Source of the DNA: Metellina segmentata
Lineage: Eukaryota > Arthropoda > Arachnida > Araneae > Tetragnathidae
DNA: 64,000 bases
Assembly: GCA_947359465.1 (NCBI GenBank)
Contig: OX375876.1
Location: 63,122,998-63,186,997 of the forward strand
Reading direction: 5' to 3'
Shown here: positions 21,969 through 33,306 of the stretch, piece by piece
How positions within the stretch are numbered: the stretch's first letter is position 1
How the letters are laid out: every line of letters begins with the position of its first letter
Made by a program: the position numbers and the translations under genes
Notes under the pieces: generated by a model
Told to the model about the DNA's origin: nothing
Seen by the model: the letters and a program-made list of their open reading frames with translations, nothing else
Database searches by the model: none

Positions 21969-21999
21969 GCATCCCTATATAATTAGCCCTCTTGAGCGA

Positions 22000-22640
22000 G
22001 AAAAGGCCACAAACAAAACCCATATATCACCATCTGATTAACAGGACGTCCGACTCGCTTTAACCGGCATATAACCGGAATTTAGTAAGGTACTTTCCCC
22101 TCCCGACCGAGGGATCAAAGAGTTCACAACTTTTCTCACTTCCCTTGAAAAGAATATACGTTCTGTGTGCTCCAGATCGTGGAAGAAAGTGAAGTGGGGA
22201 AAAAAGAGAGATCGCTCTACGAATGAAAGAACACAGGGCGAAGAAGAAAAAAAACCCGGGGAAAAAGGCGAAAAACGGGAAAAAATCAAGAATCCAGTGG
22301 AGGAGATTACTAAAAGAGAAATTATTGATTACGTTCCCCTTCCCGTCTTCTTTTCTAGAAATAATTAATCGAATTTGGGGGTTCTTGATAAAGAAAAAGC
22401 TTCGAGAGGCGCAAGAAGTCGTCCCGCCATAGCCTCTTCACGCATCATTCTTATTAATTAAACGCCATTTTCCGCAACGTCTTTGATAACGAAGTTAAAC
22501 GTCCTTTCAACGGAGGGACGGGGTGCTTAAAAGGCCCCTTGCCGTTGCGAGACCCACCGTTTTCTCTTTTGCCAGAACCATTAATCGCATTTGCGTTTAA
22601 CGTCACTAAAACCCCAAATCGGATTTGCCGGTCTTAAAAA
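22000..22640. other. GC-richer unique island
   Basis: Part is purine-rich (22185-22310, giving Lys/Glu-rich chance open frames). The part at 22440-22620 is balanced and carries homeodomain-type cores (attaattaaacg, cattaatcgc). I see no transposon similarity. Regulatory DNA is possible; there is no coding evidence. Confidence 0.25.
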
Positions 22641-22794
22641 GTGTAGGAAATTTTAATTGGTTGAGGTTGTGTCTGGAAATTGGATAGGGGGTGTAGGTAT
22701 CCTCTGCAGTTTTGTGGATTGTTTCTTTTGGATTTGATGGATGCCGTTTTTTTCTGGCCGAGGAGGGTTGAAGTTGTTTTGATGCTTTGAAAAA

Positions 22795-23350
22795 TGGGTA
22801 CGGGATTCGGGGATTTTATCTTTGCTTCCCTGAAATTGGATTGATTTATGTGATATCTGGTGAAGATATGAATTTTTCTGTAAAATCTTTCAATACGGCG
22901 GATTTTTATGTAAGAAAACAAACCAGATTTAAAATAGAGATTTTTCTAACTGCTACCCAAATGCTCTCGCATAGTTCATACAGGGTTTACCTAAAAATAT
23001 AGTTGATCGCCATTTTTGAAACTGTTTCAATTTAACCTCGTGAGTGTTGGAGCACGATACAGGGATTTTAACTTTAGATCCTGAAATTAAGGATTGATTT
23101 ATGTAATATCTGGAGGATATAAAAATTTTTCTGCAAAATATTTCTATGGGAAATATTTACAGAGCAAGGAAACTTGACATGATACAGAAATTCTATTATC
23201 TGTTACTCAAATATTCTCGCTTGGAAAATATAACGGTACCTAAAAACGTAGTGTATCGCCATTTTGACGATGTTTGGCGTTGTCCTCGGCTTACAAGTGA
23301 AACACGATAAATCAAAATTTTAAAGACTCTAAATCAGTAAGGTGGTAATT
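22795..23350. repeat. Tandem repeat, period about 252 bp, at least 2.2 copies
   Basis: Unit 1 (about 22795-23044) and unit 2 (about 23045-23297) share, in order, gggattttaact/tct, cctgaaatt, ggattgatttatgt, atatctgg, aaatttttctgtaaaat, tctcgc, acctaaaaa and tcgccattttt. Unit 3 begins at about 23298 (acacgataaatca) and fades. The register is ttgatttatg at 22841 and 23094. No coding content. Confidence 0.8.
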
Positions 23351-23584
23351 TTTTCAGACTGGTGATGTCCACTAAGTTCTTTTCCTTTGCATGGATATTA
23401 GATATCTTACAGAGAAATAGTCTTAGTGAGAAGCATAGGAATTATATTCAGTGTTCTGCAACACAACTCCAAGCAATTGCAATTGTTCTGCAGACATTTT
23501 GTCCCAATTTTGAAAACTGCAGTAAAATCAAACACAGACGTAAAACACAATTATTGGCTAAATATGTATTACATATTTGTAATA

Positions 23585-24400
23585 AAGCATAAAAATTTAT
23601 TAACTTACTTTATTTAAAACCAAGCCATACTTTCAGAATTTGCAATTCTATCGATAGTTTTTGAAGTTAAATATTTGTCATTGACATAGAAGATGTGTTA
23701 TTAATAAAGTGTTTGTGGTAATTTGGGCGGTGAAGGGAGGCTGTTCGTAGCTAGAAAAAAGCAAAAGGTGTGGAAATGAGCGTGCTTTGCACTGAAGAAC
23801 ATCGTAACTTATGATTGAAAAAAAAATCGGACAAAATTTTGATAAAATTAAGGAAAAATTGTTCTGCAAGAGCTTTGTTTGCAAGAGCTTTGTTTATTCT
23901 GCGACGTACGTCGCAGTTTTAAGACTTTCTGATCCCGTGCCATGTACTCTTTTCGTTTTCTCAGAACTATGTTTTCCGTAATTCGTGTCTTTCACTTATA
24001 TATCCCCGTTATATACATATTTATAATAAAACATAAAAATTTATTTATTTACTTTATTTAAAACCAAGCCATTCTTTCAGAATTTGTAATTCTGTCGATA
24101 GTTTTTGAAGTTAAATATTTTGTCATTGACATAGAAGATGTGTTATGTATAAAGAGTTTTTGGTATTTTGGGCGGTGTAGGGACGCTGTTTCGTAGCTAG
24201 AAAAGAGTAAAAGGTGTGGAAAAATAAGCGTTCTTTGCACTGCAGAACATCGCAACTTATGGCTGAAAAAAATCGGTCAAAATTTTGATAAAATTAAGGA
24301 AAATTAGTTCTGCAAAAACTGGTATATACTTTTTTTATTTTCTTAGAACAAAGTTTTCCGTCTTCGTGTCTTTCACTTATGTATCCCCGATATATTAATT
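23585..24400. repeat. Two-copy tandem repeat, period about 444 bp
   Basis: Unit 1 from about 23585 and unit 2 from about 24027 share long stretches: ttactttatttaaaaccaag, gatagtttttgaagttaaat, gacatagaagatgtgtta, gtagctagaaaa, aaaattttgataaaatta and gtgtctttcactta. gaagttaa lies at 23663 and 24107. Unit 1 contains a 14-bp palindrome gcgacgtacgtcgc not seen in unit 2. Divergence is moderate, so this is younger than some of the other pairs. Confidence 0.9.
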
Positions 24401-24939
24401 CAGGAGAAAATCTTTCGGAATTTTGTTGGTTACGTGCTGAAATCGTATCAAAAAATAAATCAAGACATTGCGTCCGAAATTCGTAAGGAATGCACCGCTG
24501 CACCACAGATACACTTCCACCCCATCTAGACATTTAACTTAGCATAAAAACTACCATATAATGTTAAAATTAAGAGGTAACGTATGATATAACGTCGGCA
24601 CTGGAATTTACAGGGCAACGAGCAGAATTTAATTTTACAAGAGTTGAAAACATGGACTAAAATTTTATGTGCATTGTAATACATTTACATTCAGTGATTT
24701 CAGAGATATCTTCCTTAATTTAGGAGACTAACCGCCTGACCTGCACTGAATATTTCTAGACATTCTAATTCAACCCATTCAGAGCCATTCAGCAGAGCTG
24801 CATGGTTTACATTCTTCAAACCTCAACCCTTATATAAATATTTCCTATCATCTATATATCTTCCAGACTTCTTTATACTATACAGGGGTGTATTTATGAT
24901 GTCCTGGAACTAAAGCTCACTTAATTTGGAATCATATGG

Positions 24940-25280
24940 ATATATTTGATGATTCTGAGAGGTGGCTGAAGTGTTACAACGTTTCTAACCGTCTTATGCA
25001 TGCAAAGAATTATAGATAGAACTGAACAGAGGGACAGGGAAAGCCATTTCTTCATAAAATGTGTTAACCTTCAACAAAGTCTTTCCTAGATTGCGTTGAG
25101 TGAGGTTGAGCGTTGTCATCTATAGAAATTAAGTCAGATCCAACAGCTCCAGTGAAAAGCTTGACACAATGGTTCCAAATATTTCATATCTCTTTGAAAG
25201 GAGTTACCAAATCACCTTGAAAACGATGGCTAAGTCTTTTTGTCCGCTCATAACTGCCAAATAGCGCAATTACAGTTATT
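24940..25280 (-). pseudogene. Tc1-like transposase remnant
   Basis: On the minus strand 25069-25161 reads KLFTGAVGSDLISIDDNA then QPHSTQSRKDF. This matches the second-Asp block of Tc1 transposases (GAVG..F..MDDNA.PH). The sequence on either side is too degraded to read in one frame. A weak C-terminal resemblance continues to about 24940. Confidence 0.6.
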
Positions 25281-25599
25281 TCTTTGCTGAACTTTTGAAG
25301 GACAAACAAGTGCTTATTTTGTTCTAGATAAAAATGCGTATTAATTCAATATTCAAACTGAACTGGCAATCGTGTGCCCATAAGTCGGATCTTCAAAGAC
25401 GATGTTCAGTATTCACTGTGAGCAGTTTCAGTGAAAGGTAGACTAATGACTGTACTGAAGAGATATCCTCATACTAGAAGCTCATCCGGGAGATGAGTGA
25501 TTTGCCATGATGACATCTTCATGGGTCATATTTCAGTCTGTATAGAGGTCCGAGACATAGTTGTCAACCTTGTTCCAGTTGAGAAATATTCCTTGTTTC

Positions 25600-26445
25600 G
25601 TGGACTATGATGTCTCTAAGGGATAATTTGTGGAACCCATAAGTTATCTGCCAAGCCCCTGCTAAACTAACTTAAGCAAACTTCTCTCCATCGTTAAATT
25701 CCTCCCTAACTATTTGGGAACAATATTGACTTTATATAAGCTGAATCGAATCTTGCGTAATTATCCCTGAATCAGTGTATTCAACTTCTATACAGCTAAA
25801 TTTTTGTGTACTAAAAAGTACATTATTTACTTGTACTAAGTATTTTGTACTATTTTGTTGAATATCCTTAGTTTTGATCATCGCTGTATCAAAAGATCAA
25901 ATTATAGCCGGGATAGCTGTCTCATAAAAATACAATAATTAAAAAACCAGTATTTTAAGATGTAGCCATGCAGGGAACTTACACAAGGAGGATGTGTAAC
26001 TATTATATGGAGGCCCAAGGGCTAAAAGACGCCCTAGAAGATCTGAAAAAGTTTTTGTACTGTTACATGCAGATTGTTTACTAGATTCAAAAATGTAAAA
26101 ATATTTATATTGTGTTTATACTTATAAAATATGAGTAATATTAAGGAAAATACAGAAAAATTTACAATTGTCAAGATACATATTGATTACTTAGGATACC
26201 TTTTTTTTATTTCATGTAAATAGTACTTGATCCCATAATATGACTTGATGCTGGGTCCCAGATTTTGATGTGGACCCTGTAACCAACATTTCGAAATAAG
26301 AGAAGTATCAATTCATTTGATTTGCAACTCCCTAAACAACCTTTTAATTCGAAAATGATAATTTGATTATTTCACTTTTCAGTTGAAATCTACGAAAAGA
26401 CCAACAGCTTGGACAAATGATTGATTTAATTAGGTAATTTCCCCT
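25600..26445. other. AT-rich intergenic DNA
   Basis: A short run of interleaved palindromes around gtacta/tagtac sits at 25808-25855. Nothing else is identifiable. Confidence 0.4.
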
Positions 26446-27130
26446 TTGAGAGCAATGACTGATCTGATTAAAAGAACAAAGTACATCATACATACTCCTA
26501 AATTCCAACCTCAAGAGATTGCTCCCCCAAAATCAGCACATTGTTTAAAATTCCAACCAATTAGCGAGCACAGAGAGTTCCTGACAATTCCTGGCAATAA
26601 CCTGTCTCCAAGTTCCGTTACACGTGCGAGAAAACCAAACGTTATTTTTCCCCACACACCCCACTGAGCATACCATTTAATAAAACACCTTTTAAATCCA
26701 AAGTTCGTCCCAGGCAGAGTTGACAAGCGCTGACACTTCAGGGCGGAAAATCTCCTAAGTGCTTTAAAATGTCCTCCGCGCCCCATAACACAATCTGCGT
26801 AAATTCGACCGCAGATTCTTGCAAGAGATCTTACCCTCCTCCCACCTTCAGTACCATCGTTCTATTCCATCCCCTCAATTGCTCGGGAGGTATTCTCAGT
26901 AGGAAGCAGTCGGTAAATGTGTCAGATTCAAATCCCAATCTGGGTGAAGCCAGTCAGATGGTGTTTTGTCGCACTTTGCTTTTCAGACGCGTTCTCTAAT
27001 GGCTCTAATGGCGATCGTACGGTTTAAGCGACGGTATAGCGTTGAGGGAACATCTCTCTGGAGATTATTCGGGACTGTCTTGTGTGACGCGTTTAGTTGA
27101 TGTCGGATGGGATGGGTTGATAAAGGCTAT
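26446..27130. other. GC-richer unique island
   Basis: Balanced composition, no tandem structure and no transposon match, with chance open frames on both strands (73-91 codons). It may be conserved regulatory DNA. Coding is not supported because long frames occur on both strands without a family match. Confidence 0.25.
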
Positions 27131-27239
27131 TGCAGGAAACGTATTATCGGATCGGATTAATTTGTGTCCCATGAATTGCCGGTAAGCTTTCACTGAAATG
27201 TGTCAGCTGTAATACAATATATCCCTTGCTTATAACCTT

Positions 27240-27412
27240 ATACAGCAACCTGTGAGTTGTTGTCTGTTGCAGGAGCAATTCCTGTTGCAGACCCAAGGTG
27301 AATTTCTCTCTTCTGTGTTAGTAAAAATTTCCTTGTGTATGGTCATTACTTGATTTTGTATGTCTTGTGTTTGACTGTGTTCTAAATACGGTTTTGTGAA
27401 CCATGAAACCAA
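27240..27412 (+). repeat. SINE-B copy
   Basis: The order is head remnant caacctgtgagttg, gcaggagcaattcctgttgc (B-box region), gtgaatttctctcttctgtg, ttagtaaaaatttccttgtg, cattacttgattttgtatgt, cttgtgtttgactg, then a worn tail ttttgtgaaccatgaaacca. It is one of the clearer copies. Confidence 0.75.
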
Positions 27413-27978
27413 TTCTTTATTTCTTAAATAAATCATTACAGTATACCTTCAATGTAGTGATTTCTTTTTGATATTATTTTAATTCAAAGCTTTATGCTGT
27501 GTTATGCAATTTGTGTTTATTTCTTGGCAGTGAAGTAAAATGTTTTGCAGTTTGCATATTTCAAAAAAATTACTTTGCAAAAAAGTTAGATTTGATGATA
27601 GTTAATTGTCGTCGCGCTGTAGCAAAACAACGGCTATTGGTTGGTATCAATGATGAAAAATTTGTAAAGGGAAGGGGTCAAAATCTGTTCTATATCCTGC
27701 CATGCATTATGCTTTTGAAGAACGTATTTATAATTAGATTCAACTTTTCAAATAACTGTTAGTAAGTATTAAAAAAAAGTAAATTTCGAAAACTAATAGA
27801 AATTTTATTAATTACCTGAGAAGTCCATACGGCTATATTTGTTCTGCAGCATACAACCTTGCATGACGTTCAAGAAATTTTGATTTACTTAACAAATAGA
27901 AACTTTTTATGATTCTTTCAAAGAAAAATGTTGTTATTTCATGATTGAGTGAATTTACCTGGTTGGTATTGGTATTTA

Positions 27979-28040
27979 TAATTAACGTCGTACTAGAACA
28001 ACACAACGGGCTATTCAAGACGATACAGGATCAATCCAAA
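27979..28040 (-). repeat. SINE-A 3' fragment
   Basis: Only the tail part is present: aattaacgtcgtactagaac, aacacaacgggctattcaag, acaggatcaatcc. It points away from the full copy that starts about 10 bp downstream. Confidence 0.7.
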
Positions 28041-28049
28041 AGGGAAAAT

Positions 28050-28351
28050 CTGAAGCCTGGTTGGAAGTTTAAAGGATTAGCAACCGGAGGGTTGCAAGTC
28101 CGAGTCCAACCAAAGACCGTCTTGAATAAGGGGGGAGTGGGGGTTACAAGTTAACTCTATTGTGACCTAAAATGTCCTTACGTTGGCGTGGAGTTTATGT
28201 TTGGATAGTACCAGCTTGGTGTTACCTTCTCGTCTGACCGTGGTTGAGAATTACGTATTATCCTCGGATCTTCGGGATTGATCCCGGCCAACACCATGGT
28301 CGCCAATAGCCCGTTCTGTTGTCCTGCACGACGTTAATTAGCATACCTACC
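28050..28351 (+). repeat. SINE-A, near full length
   Basis: It begins with a tRNA-like head (ggattagcaaccggagggtt then gcaagtccgagtccaacc, a B-box relative). It continues with gtccttacgttggcgtggag, cttctcgtctgaccgtggtt, cggatcttcgggattgatcc and gccaatagcccgttctgttg, and ends at cacgacgttaattagc. It is a tRNA-derived SINE by this layout. The inverted fragment at 27979-28040 sits immediately upstream. Confidence 0.8.
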
Positions 28352-28357
28352 AACGTG

Positions 28358-29394
28358 ATTCAGTGTGTAGTAAGGGGGGAAAATACCACATTACGTGGAC
28401 ATTTTGTAAAGTTTGAACTGTCTCGAGCAACGTAGATGTCAGAAATCTTGAAAACCTTACGTCTTTGTAAATGTTACGGCCAAATTAAGCTAAAAAGTTG
28501 TAAATAAATAACTTATTTCTGTCAAGATGTACCGTTTGAGTAGGTTGATGAAGAGTTTTAAGCTCACCTCTGCAACTGAAACGGTAAAATCCAGCATTTA
28601 ATATTTATACGACGGTAGATTCGACCATTATTTACAGAGGGTAAAATAATTTTAATTTCACAAAATTTCTTATGAGCTAGATACACTACATCAATCAAAC
28701 TCTAATTTTATTCGGTGCATAGATACTACCATTATAGTGTGTCACTAATACCTAGTAGATGTGTGGCACACCCCTTTCAATGCGTATTGCAAATGGAAGC
28801 CCTCTGGAAAAAAATTGCCTCAGGCAAGGTTATCCACACCAGGTGAGCATAAAAAGGAAGGTTGTTTTTTACTTCCAATTCTTTCTTGTTCTCTCAGAAT
28901 TTACATCGTTTAGGGGCAATTCCGAATTTGCAGTTCATCCTCACACTTTCTTCAAACGAAGCCGGAACAAAACAGTTCTGGACAAGCATCTCTTGCCATC
29001 GAGTCCTTCAATTGTTTTCTTTTTATAACGCTGATTATTTTTATCTCTCTTTCGTGATATTTCATCCCTATAATTAGTCAGGTTGTTTCGTTGTAATGCT
29101 CCGATGTGGATGACTTGCTTCTGTGCGGTTGGGATCCATAAACTTTGTTCCTCTACGCCGTTTTTCTTTGTCGACCACTAATTTAGAAGCTGGTGTTGGC
29201 CTAAGTAAAAATGTCTTCAAAGGGATAAAGAAGATATTTAAGGATATGTTAAATGCTTAAAATACTTGCGTGAAAAAGGTTGGAATATTTTAAAATTTCT
29301 GAGAGCATATATCTGCAGATACATGTTTCTAGTTGTTACGTATGTAGTAATTACACTCAAAATGATTTGTAACAAGGCTTCACAAGGAATTTCA
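28358..29394. other. Intergenic DNA, no gene seen
   Basis: The segment 28760-29030 is open in two overlapping plus-strand frames (89 and 71 codons) of no recognisable family. Nothing else stands out. Confidence 0.4.
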
Positions 29395-29596
29395 GAGTGA
29401 ATTTGTCTGCGCTAGCAACCAATTGGTTGTAGGTAGTGTAGGTTTGATTTCTGTCAGGCTTTCCTGATTTCTCCCTGATTATTTCACTTTTCTGCGTCGG
29501 CAAGGCTTTCCTGTGTGTATGTCCAATTACTTGACTTTCTTCTGCACAGCTAGGCCATATATATGGCCCTTGCGCCATAAAACCCAACTACCCCTT
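29395..29596 (+). repeat. SINE-B copy
   Basis: The body is worn (tttctgtcaggctttcctga) but the 3' half is clear: cctgtgtgtatgtccaatta, cttgactttcttctgcacag, ctaggccatatatatggccc and ttgcgccataaaacccaact. Confidence 0.65.
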
Positions 29597-29913
29597 TTGA
29601 AATTCAAGATTCTTTCCACTCTCTAACATGAAACATGATAAGATTATAACACGTCTTTTATTCAAGGGGTTCAGGAATTTCGCCTTCTCTTAGATTTGCG
29701 TAATCTTCTCAATCTCTGTATAGGCTCCATTCAAACTGAGCTTTCAGATTGGAGCACAGAAATACGATTTATGAATTGAAGAGTTGATATGAGCTAGTCG
29801 ACTATTGTTTAAAACGTTCATTTAATTTTTGATAGTCGACACAAGTCTATGGTATGAAAAGTAGCTTACATAACTTCTGGCTTTTCGGTAATTTTCTAAA
29901 TACAACCCTTGCA

Positions 29914-30059
<146 letters not shown>

Positions 30060-30100
30060 AAACCCCGAAACTAACCTACCTAATACTCTCTAGTTCACAA

Positions 30101-30698
30101 TAGTGATGCGACATCGACAGCAAAACATCGATTTTTTTAATCATCGATGTTCAAAATTAAAACATCGATGTTGATAATACATCGCCCTAGAATCATCGAT
30201 GTTTTTAAACATCAATGTCTTTAAAATTCAGTGTATTCAAACTGTTTTCCCCCGTTTCTTAAAACTGTTTTAGCAACTATTGATGCTACATCGACAGCAA
30301 AACATCGATGATCAAAATTAAAACATCGATGTTGATAATGCATCGAATCCAAACCATTGATGTTTTTAAAATTCAGTGTATTTAAACTTTTTCCCCATTT
30401 CTTAAAACTGGTTTAGCAACTAGTGATGCGACATCGGTATAATACATCGATGTTTTTTATGAAACATTAATGTTTTGAAAACATCGACATCGATGTCGCA
30501 TCCCTACTTTTCAGACCCTTTACCCTTGGACACTTGGTCTAAAAGTATGTTCAATTTGCTGATTATGAAAATTATGCTACTTGGTTATTTTTTAAATTTT
30601 TATAACGGTACTTTTTTCATTTAAAAATAAAACATCGACAAGTATAAACATCGATGTTGCAAAAACATCGACCCCAATACATCGATGTCGCATCCCTA
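30101..30698. mobile_element. Composite hAT-type MITE
   Basis: The termini are TAGTGATGCGACATCG (30101-) and, reversed, TAGGGATGCGACATCG (ending 30698). Flanks gttcacaa (30093-30100) and gttcaagt (30699-30706) form a worn 8-bp duplication. Inside, the left end recurs at about 30276 and 30422, each preceded by the same cttaaaactg..tttagcaact stretch, and an inverted terminus cgatgtcgcatccctac ends near 30508. AACATCGATGTT-type palindromes are scattered throughout. No transposase is present. Confidence 0.75.
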
Positions 30699-30916
30699 GT
30701 TCAAGTCTTGGGCTTATTACGATCCTTATCTATTGTTCTTGCCTCTTGTTTATAGTTTCTTCACTTTTCCTTGTGCCCTTTCTTCGAAATCTTTGACATT
30801 GTTGAAAATGCCCACTATTTGACATGAATGTTTTAAAAACCTGTGTTCGAACCACTACTATATGTTTTTTTTTAATATTTGAATAGATCTTGTCAAATGC
30901 TTTAAAACTATATCAC

Positions 30917-31150
30917 ACCACGCGCAGTAGAGTTGCGCCCACAATCCGCGATACTGTCAAAAGTGTTTACCTGTTCACACGAATTTCTTATAAATTTAAT
31001 TTGATTAAGCCACTGCGATAAGTTTTTCATATATTTGTATGTGTCTCTTCAAGAGATTTAAATCGATACCACACATGATAGAGTTGCGTTCTCGGTTGCC
31101 GAGATAGACTGAGTCAACCGCGGTTCACCCATAAATATTTTCAACTTATC
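30917..31150. repeat. Short tandem duplication, offset about 151 bp
   Basis: Two stretches starting accacgcgcagtagagttgc (30917) and accacacatgatagagttgc (31068) resemble each other for about 80 bp, including ttcac.cgaatttcttataaa-type ends. The copies are quite diverged. Confidence 0.45.
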
Positions 31151-31159
31151 TGTAGCCAA

Positions 31160-32870
31160 CAGTGAGCGAAGAAAGCTTGGTGTCACGCTGTATTGCACAG
31201 TATGTAAATTGAACTTAGTGCTGCTTAAGAGTATGTTAACGTAAACAGCACTGTTAGTCGCGTAGACTATACAATCGCGTAGACTTTTAAAACTATATGA
31301 TTTGAATTGAGCCTGTTTTTGCCACAGTTGGTCAGTGTAAGTTGCCCTGTACTGCCAGCGGAGTTAGTCATAGTCCCAGGTATTAGATTATTTTCTTTCT
31401 CTATTCAGAGTGTCGGTATGATACTGCAAGCCGCTTATTGGCCCAACATTAGTTATACGACCAGGTATTGGCTGAAATAAGCATGCGTACTGTAATGCTT
31501 TAGGTACAGAAAAGGAGTACCCTTACATATATCATATGCTTTGACGCATGCAAATGCAGTGTGTGTCCGAGGTTAATTTTTACTATTATAGTTAGGGAAA
31601 AGAAAATAATTCCAAATTTAATATTTTATCATCATTATACGCCAAATAGTTAAAAACTTTTTGTATCGAATATAAACCTTTTATGGTGGTAAGTATTGCT
31701 GATTTGTAAAAGTTGGATGATTATTTTTCAAGGCACACTTAGAGAAGAATTTCCTTTCCTTTCTTTTAAGTACATTAAAAACCATATAGTAATTTAAAAT
31801 CAAAGGTACACAAAATATACCAACAGTCGAGTTATTTTCTACAATTTACATTAATATTAATCTTCTGTCGATGTATCCCTAAGAGAAAAAGCACTCTACA
31901 TTCATTTGAAGAAACAAATCCAATTTTATTCGAGATAAATTTGTTTTCTTTCCTCTGAAATAAGAAAGTGTTCCTCCTTGCATTCGTTGAAACTCCTCAA
32001 CGCCTGATTTATTAAAAGAACATTTGTTTCAACTGCCCGGTATCTGGTCTGGATCCAATGTTCCCGAAGGTGATGTTTAAATTTATTGTTTCCGCCTTTA
32101 TTTTTCTTCCGAGTTTGTTTCTCGACTTTTTTTATGTCTACGCCAAGAATATTTTTTCTCAGTTTAATTCGAGAGGGGGAGGGAAAAGCTAGGAAATAAG
32201 CACGGATTGTGTTCTAAGTAGCGTATAATACAGTTTTCAGTATTCCTGAAGGAAATACTACTTAGCGTAAATAACTAAGAGACGTATGAGTTTTGCAGTA
32301 ATACTACAATATTAAAAGTTATCAATGTGCAGATAAGCTATAATGAATGTATCATACGAATGCCGAAATAAATGTGATACATCTATGAATTATGTATATA
32401 CTATTGAGTGAATACATGACAGTACATTGATTTATGAATCTAATGAATTATGTATTTGCTATAATAAATAAAGAGAATACATTTCTTAAACAAACTTTAT
32501 CATTAAATACATTAATTTTGTTTTCATGAATAGATATTCGAATATTCTTCAGCAGAAAAAGCCGTGTAAAGAAATCTATGAATTAAGAATTCGTTGAATT
32601 ACCTTACAAAATAGTTCCAATAGTTTTGATTTGTCGCTCTAGGCTCTCTTATTTGGCTAAGCGAGGGATAATTAGACCATCCCTAAAAGGGGCAAAAGTA
32701 AAAAATCACCACATCCGTTGCTTATTCATAGTGGTATCTGCGGTTATCAATAAAGGCATGGGTATTTACTACCATTTAATTAGGTAGAAATACTTATTAT
32801 TTCTAGGAAGACTTACAAAATGAAGTTTTGACATAACCAAAACATTGTTATGCTGTTGTTGTTGTTTGTT
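31160..32870. other. AT-rich intergenic DNA
   Basis: A 12-bp unit tcgcgtagacta/ttt is doubled at about 31258-31285. No gene, SINE or transposon terminus is recognised in the rest. Confidence 0.4.
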
Positions 32871-32875
32871 GTTTC

Positions 32876-33306
32876 TTATGCCTACACTGGCAGACCATCG
32901 GAGTGCCAGGCTCATCGTATACGGCAAGAGGCGAGGGGGGTGCCGGTTCCATGCAAGTGAGCCCCATTGGGAGGAAGTCCGACTTAGCTCGAATTTTATT
33001 TAGCCAACAGATGGCAGCACATCGACACGTCTCATTTTTTACGGAGAGGTCACATTTTCACAACATTCAATCATCCTCAGGCACACGGTTGTAATTTTGA
33101 TCCAAACCAGAGACCAACTAATCCCTGGTTTGGCACCCTCAGAGGTAATTATTTTTTTTGAGAACTTGGAGGACTTTGTGACCACGACAGATTTTTCGTG
33201 CACCAGTCACCTTTTTAGCGAACACGGGAGTTTTCGGTCGGCTGGGCTCGAACTCATGATCAGTCAGTCACGAGATCGACGCTCTACCGACCTGGCCACT
33301 CGGCCC
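32876..33306 (-). repeat. tRNA-derived SINE, family C
   Basis: Read on the minus strand it starts with a good tRNA-like head: GGGCCGAGTGGCCAGGTCGG then TAGAGCG (A-box region) and GAGTTCGAGCC (B box). The next segment, reversed gaccacgacagatttttcgt followed by gcaccagtcacc, is shared with SINE-A, implying a common core. The 3' part (tggtttggcaccctcagagg, ttccatgcaagtgagcccca) is not seen elsewhere in the window. Confidence 0.75.

Noticed and set aside
33230..33306. A genuine tRNA gene
   Set aside because: It has good A and B boxes but is fused to a SINE body and lacks a proper acceptor stem.
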